14,273 bases of DNA. It comes from Asterionellopsis glacialis. Taxonomy: Eukaryota > Bacillariophyta > Plagiogrammaphyceae > Rhaphoneidales > Asterionellopsidaceae. This document shows, one piece after another, positions 9,301-14,273 of the stretch. Location: positions 1 through 14,273 of the forward strand of contig WKLE02006214.1 of the NCBI GenBank assembly GCA_014885115.2, written 5' to 3'. Under the pieces are notes generated by a model. The model worked only from the letters and a program-made list of their open reading frames with translations. It was not told the origin of the DNA and did not search any database. The number at the start of each line of letters is the position of its first letter. Position 1 is the stretch's first letter. Position numbers and translations under genes: made by a program.

Positions 9301-12300
9301 GCTATCGGAAACCAATAAGTTATTGGAATCTAAGACTAAGGAACTTCAGCAACTGCGAAAACAAATAGCAACGACCAATATACAAATGGACAAGACTCAA
9401 GAAGAGAACCGATTACTTTTACAACGAGTGGAGCACACAGTTAGGGAGAACGACCAACTTTCATCAGAAAGATCTCAAGTTTCAAAAGCTGAAGAAGAAA
9501 AATTGGCATTCATCAATCGTGAACTTACAAAAACATTGCAAGAAAAGACAACATTGTCCAACAAACTTTTTGAAAGTTCCACGACTATTCGGAATCTTGA
9601 ATTACAACTCGATGCCCTATCTCAAAAGTGTGACTTCCATAAGCATTTGGCAGAATCAGCCAAGGGACAATTAGAAACCATGGAGAAAACGTTCGCTCAA
9701 TCTCAGAAAGACGTGAAGAATGCTGAAACTCAGGTTATACAACAAGAAGTATTTACAATGACGCAACGGGCGTTTAACAAAATGGAACAACAAGCTTGGA
9801 CTCTTCAAGAAAAGGTAGATGAAAAATTCAACAATTATGCTACTCGACTTGCAAAAATGGCAGACACTGTACGGTTTTTACAAGATTCGTTAGAGGTCAA
9901 ATCGCAATCGGATTCATTTTCAAGAAGCAAAGTTTCTTCTCAACTTAAAGTTGCGACGAGCAGTACCAAGCCAAAGGGCGCTGCCATTACCCCAGATAAT
10001 GATGATGATGTGATGAATGCAACATTTACTGCAGACCAATATCGTGACGAACACTTCGAAATGATGGAAGAAGCTAGACCAGCGGAGTCAACCAGTGATG
10101 GACCTGCTAAAGAATCCCTCAATGGTACCGAGGAACTCCTCGGAATAACATTTATTGATAGTGTATCAAACGTACACGATGATGACCTAAGTAGTCTTGG
10201 CAGTGTCGTAATGCAATCGAATGTCATACCGAAAAGTGCATCACAACCTCCTCCTGCCAATCTTGGGACCACATTTGAACAAGCAGATGCAGAACACTCC
10301 AATAGTGATAGTGTTGACCACCCCACTGATAGTGATAGGCTATCAAAGCGGCACAATCAGGAAGAAGAAAATAAGTCACTTTTGGAGCAACTCTGCTTTG
10401 CACAAGTTGAAATTCAAGAATTGAGGGATACTAAATTCAGAGAACATGAAACTATGAAGAAATCCATGAATAATCAAAAGATTTTGATAGAGAGTTTGGA
10501 ATCAAAAGCTTCCCGACTTTCATCTGAAAAGATGCATGTCGAGTCTCGACTTTTAACAATGCAGAGAGAGTATGAAAAGCAACTCCGAGACTTGAAGGTA
10601 CAAATGGATGGATTGCATGGTGACACGGCTAGTCAAATATCCTGCATGGAAACTATGAAGGAAAATCTTACTTCAAGAGATGAACAGGTTGCCAAGTTAG
10701 AAATGGAGCAAAAGCATTTGAACCAGGAGTCCAAATCAAAGATTAAAAGTTTGGAATCGAAGGTATCTGCGTTGTCTCTTGAAAAGGATGAACTTGAAGG
10801 TAACTTGTTGTTTTTGAGGAAAGATTATAATTCAAAGCAAAAGGAACTCGAAAACGCGCTTTCTGACGTGGAGAATGCACGCAGTGAAACAGCTTCTAAA
10901 ACAGAAGCCCTACAATCATTGCAGATGGAATTGGAGAAACAGAGGATAGAATCTAAGCGCCTGAAAGATGAACGAGTTGAGCTTGAACAAAAACTCAAAT
11001 CGACGGTCACAAATCTAGCTGAAGCCACCCTAGAAAGTGAGTCATTGAAGGCAAGTTTAGACGACATTGCTAAAAAACAGGACGAAACTTCGCGGACTCT
11101 TGAAGAGTTAAGACAGAAACTTGATCTGAAGCAAGAAGAGCTCGAACATTCGCAAAAGCGGTGCGAAGAGCTTGTTGGTCAAGTTGATCAACTCATGACT
11201 TCAGAAGTTGATTCTTCTTCGGAAGTAGTGCGATTGCAATTATCATTCAACGAAGCCAAGGCTGAAATTGAAACATTGAAAGCTTCCTATCTGACAGCAA
11301 ACGAAAAAGTAGCCGACCTGTCAGAACAAAACTTTCAGAAAGATGACCAATTACGAGAATTAAAAACGGCTCTCCACAAGGCTGAGATGACAGTTGAGAA
11401 ATGCTCATCAGAAGCTCATAGTTCAGAACTGAAAGTATCTGAAATGCGTGCTATAAATACTGAATTGAATGCTGAGATTGAATCTTTAAAGGAAGATTAC
11501 GAGACAACTTCATCAGAAGCACGTGAAGTAGAATTAAAACTTTCCGAGATGCGTGCTACAACACTGGATTTAAAGACTGAGATGTCATCTTTGAACGAAG
11601 ACCTTGCTTCCGCCCGAGCAGGGATTGCCGAGAAGAATACTTTTATCGAGTCTTTGGAGAAGAGTAACATACAATCAAAAGAAAAGGTTGATAAATTGCA
11701 GGAAGACTTGGGGTCTGCCCAAGAATCAATCCGCGAGAAGAGTGATCAGGTAAGGGTTTTGGTGAAAGAACGAGAAAGAGTGAACGAAGAGCTGAAACAA
11801 GAGCTTGCCAAGGCGCAAACATTCGCTGAAAAGAACGACAAGATTGAGTTTCTCGAAGATGAGCTAAAATGCCTGGAAAGTATGAATGATAAGCTCAAGG
11901 AGGATTATGCTCAATCAAAAGCAGTGTGCACCGAAAAGGAGCGTTGTAACGAACTCTTAGAGAAGGAACGGGAGAGTTTGAAGAAAAGCAGTGAAGAGCT
12001 AACAGAGGAATGCGCTAGACTTCAAATATCCATTGCCGAGAAGAATACTCAGATCGAATCATACGAAGAAAAATGCGGTACCCTCACAAAAATGAATAAG
12101 GACCTCCAAGAAGAATATGCACGATCACAAGAGTTTTCTATTGAAAGGAAGAGTCGAATTGAGGTACTTGAGAACGAGCAAGAAAGTCTCACGAAGACGA
12201 TACTCTCCCTTGAAACTTCTCTTGCTGATGCAAATCGCGAATGCAATGGATTGAAAAAGAAACTTTTAGAGTTCGAGAAGAATGTTAGTACATCTGACCG

Positions 12301-13460
12301 TGAGCATGCGACAGAGGTTGAGATGTTCAAACTTTGCATCGAGGAAAAGGACATTGAATTAGAGAAGTCCTTGGAAAAGTGCAAGCAGCTTACCGTTGAA
12401 ATCGAGCAGGTGCAATTGGCTGCACAACAAGCAAATGCAGAACTAGACGAGTTGAAGATTTCCTACGTCACATGCAATGACAAACTTGCCAATGTGTCAG
12501 AACAAAATTCAAATAACGAAGCACTTGTAGCTCAATTCAGGGATGCTCATGAATCTGCAGCAGATACGATGGCAAATGCAGAAAAACAACTCACTGATTC
12601 ACAAATGCAGGTGAAAGAATTGCGAGAACATCGAATGGAACTGGAAGAGCGGCTGGCAAAGGCTGAAGAGATACTTGCTGGTACTCAAAATGAGTTTGAT
12701 TCATACAAAGGATGCATTGAGGAGAATCAAGTTTTCCTTGAGGAAAACCAACGGTGTCTCGAAGAAAACCTTGCTGCTAAGGATGATATGATTGCGAACC
12801 TTGAAAACAAATGTAACAGAATACAACGAAAACTTGATGAAAAGATGAATTCCTTTACAACGGAGCACGGTACTCTCTTGGAGGAGGCTAGAGCTGAACG
12901 TCAAAGAGCAGATCATCTTCAAGAACAACTTCGTAACACCAAAAAGGACTTGGGGTCAACCACAGCAACTCTCCGTCAGGTCGAAGGCGAGCTTGCAGAT
13001 GCAAGGCAAGATCTCTACGATGCAAAAGAACGCACCAAGAGCAAGGTCGACCAACTTGAAGAATCTGGTTCTATTCTTCGATCGTTGCAAAAGAAATTGA
13101 AGGAGTCGTCCAGACAGATGTAAGTAATTTTGGAGGAAACAGCTGTACCCTTACATTGATTTTTCGTTTGACCGAATTTCTAACACTCTTGACTTTTGTT
13201 GCACGTTTGTGTAATTATCAAATATATACAGATCACACCTTGAAAAAAAACTTGTGGATGTCGAAGCTGCACTTGAAATGAAGAATGAAGAGACAGACAA
13301 ATATATTACCAAAAATGCTTCACTTGATCGGAAAAATATCAAATTGCGCGATTATATTCACAAGCTCACTACTAAATGCGAAGAATGGTCTGTAAGTTAT
13401 GAGAAACAAGCTAGACTTTTGGAAAATATACAGAGTGAGAGATGGCATCCACGGACATAA
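6334..13460 (+). CDS. Giant coiled-coil protein, 2281 aa, three exons
   Basis: Modelled as join(6334..6372, 6542..13119, 13232..13460), with total length divisible by three. No catalytic domain or named family was recognised. From the N-terminus: MSPVPTDQDK (13 codons from exon 1), a proline run (51-62), polyQ (84-89), an acidic Asp run (105-115) and a disordered Ser/Gln/His-rich region to about 405. Coiled coil 1 covers about 406-850, then ten prolines (861-870), coiled coil 2 (about 872-1137), an acidic, Ser-rich linker (about 1138-1288) and coiled coil 3 to the C-terminus. Heptad-like Leu/Glu/Lys/Gln patterning is continuous, and there are several tandem repeats. The layout resembles golgin, centrosomal or myosin-tail-like scaffolds, but no GRIP, kinesin, SMC or myosin head motif was seen, so the role is unknown. 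No ATG lies in frame between TAG 6539-6541 and the start of exon 2 coding, which forces an upstream exon. ATG 6334 has a weak context, and an additional 5' exon is possible. Confidence 0.85.
6373..6541 (+). other. Intron 1 of the coiled-coil gene (169 nt)
   Basis: The donor is ATG|GTAGGG at 6373; the acceptor is TTTACTAG|CTT ending at 6541, preceded by a branch-like TACTACGACTAC stretch. The phase 0 join gives DKQKM followed by LQRYRELVAGK, which reads as one continuous hydrophilic helix. The acceptor TAG is itself the in-frame stop that separates exon 2 from any unspliced start. Confidence 0.75.
8654..8863 (+). repeat. Five 14-residue (42-nt) coiled-coil repeats
   Basis: In-frame units begin at 8654, 8696, 8738, 8780 and 8822. 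Four start with QELQ, followed by ER in the next positions, and alternate with K-D/E pairs, for example QELQKERTLKDTIH and QELQEERLAKDKIH. The fifth (LQLQNELESK...) is more divergent. Fourteen residues equal two heptads, so the coiled-coil register is kept. Confidence 0.85.
9083..9112 (+). other. Ten-proline run
   Basis: Ten consecutive proline codons using CCC, CCA and CCT, so not a pure nucleotide repeat. It separates coiled coils 1 and 2 and is flanked by basic residues (RRA before, R after). Such runs are typical ligands of profilin, SH3 or WW domains, which is family knowledge and not shown here. It should break the helix. Confidence 0.9.
9128..9331 (+). repeat. Four 17-residue (51-nt) repeats
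   Basis: In-frame units begin at 9128, 9179, 9230 and 9281. They share E/D-L-E at positions 3-5, a hydrophobic residue at 8 and Leu at 15, for example IVELEHKLSEAQSQLDV and KTELEQKLSETNKLLES. Seventeen is not a multiple of seven: it equals two heptads plus three residues. Confidence 0.8.
9919..10370 (+). other. Acidic, serine-rich linker within the coiled-coil protein
   Basis: Protein residues about 1138-1288 lose the heptad pattern and are rich in Asp, Ser, Pro and Thr (runs such as PDNDDDVMN and HDDDDLSSLG-like segments). It is probably a flexible, disordered hinge between coiled coils 2 and 3. Many Ser/Thr residues lie next to acidic residues, typical of casein-kinase-2-type sites; this is inference. 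Confidence 0.6.
11261..11332 (+). repeat. Dispersed internal repeat, copy 1 (24 residues)
   Basis: AEIETLKASYLTANEKVADL followed by SEQN matches copy 2 at 12437-12508, with 14 of 24 residues identical by eye. The copies are 1176 nt apart, so a larger internal duplication of coiled coil 3 is possible. Confidence 0.65.
11405..11614 (+). repeat. Two tandem 35-residue repeats
   Basis: Units start at 11405 and 11510, 105 nt apart. Both begin SSEA and contain ELK, SEMRA and SL-x-ED at the same offsets; 18 of 35 residues are identical by eye. Thirty-five residues equal five heptads. Confidence 0.8.
11624..12232 (+). repeat. About six degenerate 34-residue repeats
   Basis: Units of 31-36 residues share the theme (I/F)-A-E-K-N-x-x-I-E-x-L-E, then a Leu-rich stretch and L-x-E-D/E-Y-A-x-S. 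The 18-nt word at 11624 recurs exactly at 12032, 408 nt later, which is four times 102 nt. Boundaries were set by eye. Confidence 0.6.
12437..12508 (+). repeat. Dispersed internal repeat, copy 2 (24 residues)
   Basis: AELDELKISYVTCNDKLANV followed by SEQN is the partner of the segment at 11261-11332. The conserved core is A-E-x3-L-K-x-S-Y-x-T-x-N-x-K-x-A-x2-S-E-Q-N. Confidence 0.65.
13120..13231 (+). other. Intron 2 of the coiled-coil gene (112 nt)
   Basis: The donor AGAT|GTAAGT at 13120 is a near-perfect consensus; the acceptor is ATATACAG|ATC ending at 13231. The phase 2 join makes an Ile codon and links KESSRQ to ISHLEKKL, continuing the heptads. Without splicing the frame stops at TAA 13121-13123. 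Confidence 0.9.
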
Positions 13461-13646
13461 ACTATCTCTAGACTTGGTTACAGTTAGTACCCTAGTAGAT
13501 GTTTTTCCTCTGCTAAAAATCTATGTTTGACCAGAGAAATTACACATGGACACACACACGCACACACAAATTATTTATAATACATCATTTTTATTTCAAT
13601 TGTCTTGACTATGGACTGAAATTTGCATATTTCCTCTCTTTTCATT
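13461..13646. other. Convergent intergenic region with CA-rich microsatellite
   Basis: This 186-nt stretch lies between the stop codons of two convergent genes and must hold both 3' ends. It contains a short CA-rich run (about 13549-13567). No gene was recognised; an open frame at 13523 (79 codons) runs antisense through the neighbouring gene. Confidence 0.5.
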
Positions 13647-14176
13647 TTACTCTTTCTTTCCTCCTGATGAATCACTACCTCCTCTTAATTCGGCAAGTTG
13701 TTTACGAATCTTTTCAACTCCACCATTCCACTGACTTTTTACTAAACTTTTACTTGGAATAAATTGTTGTAAATCTTTCGGTGGCTCTATCGGTGCTTGA
13801 GATCTGAGCTGATGATATTGGGTTAAAATTGCATCTTGGACTTTTTCTATGGTCGTCGTCGTCGTCGTCGTAAATGTAAACGTAAGTAAGAAGACCGGGA
13901 AAAGAAAAACTGGAGTCAGCATAAATATTATCTTTATAACAATACGTGTAAACAGTGTACCTGGTACACCGTTTGGCTTTGAGAAACGTATCTACAGGTG
14001 TCTTAACTTTTGTCGACGATTCTAGTCCCGCTAAACATGCACGGATATAAAACTCTTGTCTACTTACCAGCCAATGGCCATCTCGACAAATGATTACGAT
14101 GAGAAATCTCTCGATGCACCATCAGGAAACCAACACCGGCAGACATGGAACCGGCCATGAGTGAAGGGACATGCAT
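13647..14176 (-). CDS. Small predicted single-pass membrane protein, 102 aa, two exons (possibly Mic12/Mic13-like)
   Basis: Modelled as complement(join(13647..13846, 14068..14176)). A strong donor and matching phase (phase 1, creating a Glu codon) join SRWPLA to EKVQDAIL. Residues 4-20 (PSLMAGSMSAGVGFLMV) form a moderately hydrophobic, small-residue-rich segment likely to span a membrane. A charged linker and proline-containing stretch follow, then SQWNGGVEKIRKQLAEL (76-92) and a Gly/Ser/Lys tail. A short N-terminal Gly-rich transmembrane helix with a C-terminal W-N-x-G-[VI] element is the layout of the MICOS subunits Mic13 (QIL1) and fungal Mic12 (Aim5), but the match is by eye and weak. ATG 14176 has A at -3; however, the frame stays open upstream to the window edge, so a longer N-terminus is possible. 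The alternative is an unspliced 91-aa protein from ATG 13922, which I consider less likely. Confidence 0.6.
13852..13869. repeat. (GTC)6 / (GAC)6 microsatellite inside the intron
   Basis: Six GTC units on the plus strand, read as GAC on the minus strand, end four bases before the AG of the intron acceptor. Read as coding, they would give a Thr-rich run, which would be unusual for the protein. Confidence 0.8.
13955..13969. repeat. Inverted repeat with GTACCTGGTAC core
   Basis: GTGTACC and GGTACAC are separated by one T, giving seven-base arms. The core word also occurs at 341-350 and 5636-5646, all in non-coding DNA. A function is not known. Confidence 0.6.
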
Positions 14177-14273
14177 TTTCAAATATCTATATGGATGTAT
14201 TACGACTTGAGGCACAAGGGGTGTGTGAGGGAGGTCCAACAACAGGAGTGTGTAGAACACTCTCTTCTGGGCT

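Larger units (their letters stand above)
13847..14067 (-). other. Intron of the small membrane-protein gene (221 nt)
   Basis: Minus strand: donor GCTG|GTAAGTAG starting at 14067 and acceptor ACCATAG|AA ending at 13847. A pyrimidine tract (TTTTTCTTTTCCCGGTCTTC) lies upstream of the acceptor but is separated from it by a (GAC)6 repeat. An ATG at 13922 opens a frame through the 3' part of the intron into exon 2, which explains the alternative unspliced reading. Confidence 0.65.

Noticed and set aside
8866..9315. Minus-strand frame with a poly-glycine run
   Set aside because: It is the antisense shadow of the poly-proline run and coiled-coil codons of the large gene.
13647..13922. Unspliced 91-aa reading of the small minus-strand gene from ATG 13922
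   Set aside because: Its N-terminus would be a pyrimidine tract plus a (GAC)6 repeat translated as a Thr run. A strong donor upstream and matching phase favour an intron here, although this is not proven.

Overview
The window is nuclear DNA of a eukaryote, most likely a diatom or a close stramenopile relative. Evidence: short spliceosomal introns (108-253 nt) with GTAAGT/GTACGT-type donors and YAG or AAG acceptors, moderate GC content, a heat-shock-factor-type DNA-binding domain ending in the R-W-G-F variant common in diatom HSFs, and a J protein with a DnaJ-X domain. No bacterial-style operon, tRNA, rRNA, CRISPR array or transposon was seen. The assignment to diatoms is inference; the splicing signals and domains are read directly.

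Layout: four protein genes with alternating orientation. (1) 505-1825 (+): HSF-type transcription factor, 355 aa, two exons, the first only 18 nt. (2) 2389-4800 (-): membrane-anchored J-domain/DnaJ-X co-chaperone, 718 aa, three exons, convergent with the HSF gene. (3) 6334-13460 (+): a 2281-aa coiled-coil protein, three exons, divergent from the DnaJ gene across about 1.5 kb of non-coding DNA. (4) 13647-14176 (-): a 102-aa predicted membrane protein, two exons, convergent with the coiled-coil gene. All exon joins keep the reading frame, and every model was built by hand from splice sites, phase and protein continuity.

How the genes relate: an HSF-type factor and a J-protein lie next to each other tail to tail, which is thematically suggestive (stress response and chaperone), but nothing in the sequence shows they work together. 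The coiled-coil protein has disordered ends and linkers, a ten-proline run and several families of internal repeats; it looks like a scaffold or tether of unknown location. The small protein has the layout of Mic12/Mic13-type mitochondrial cristae proteins, as a weak hypothesis only.

No clearly new multi-gene system was recognised. The observations most worth a second look are the architecture and repeats of the coiled-coil protein, the altered recognition helix and tiny first exon of the HSF, the frame-preserving intron of the DnaJ gene, and the small W-N motif membrane protein.
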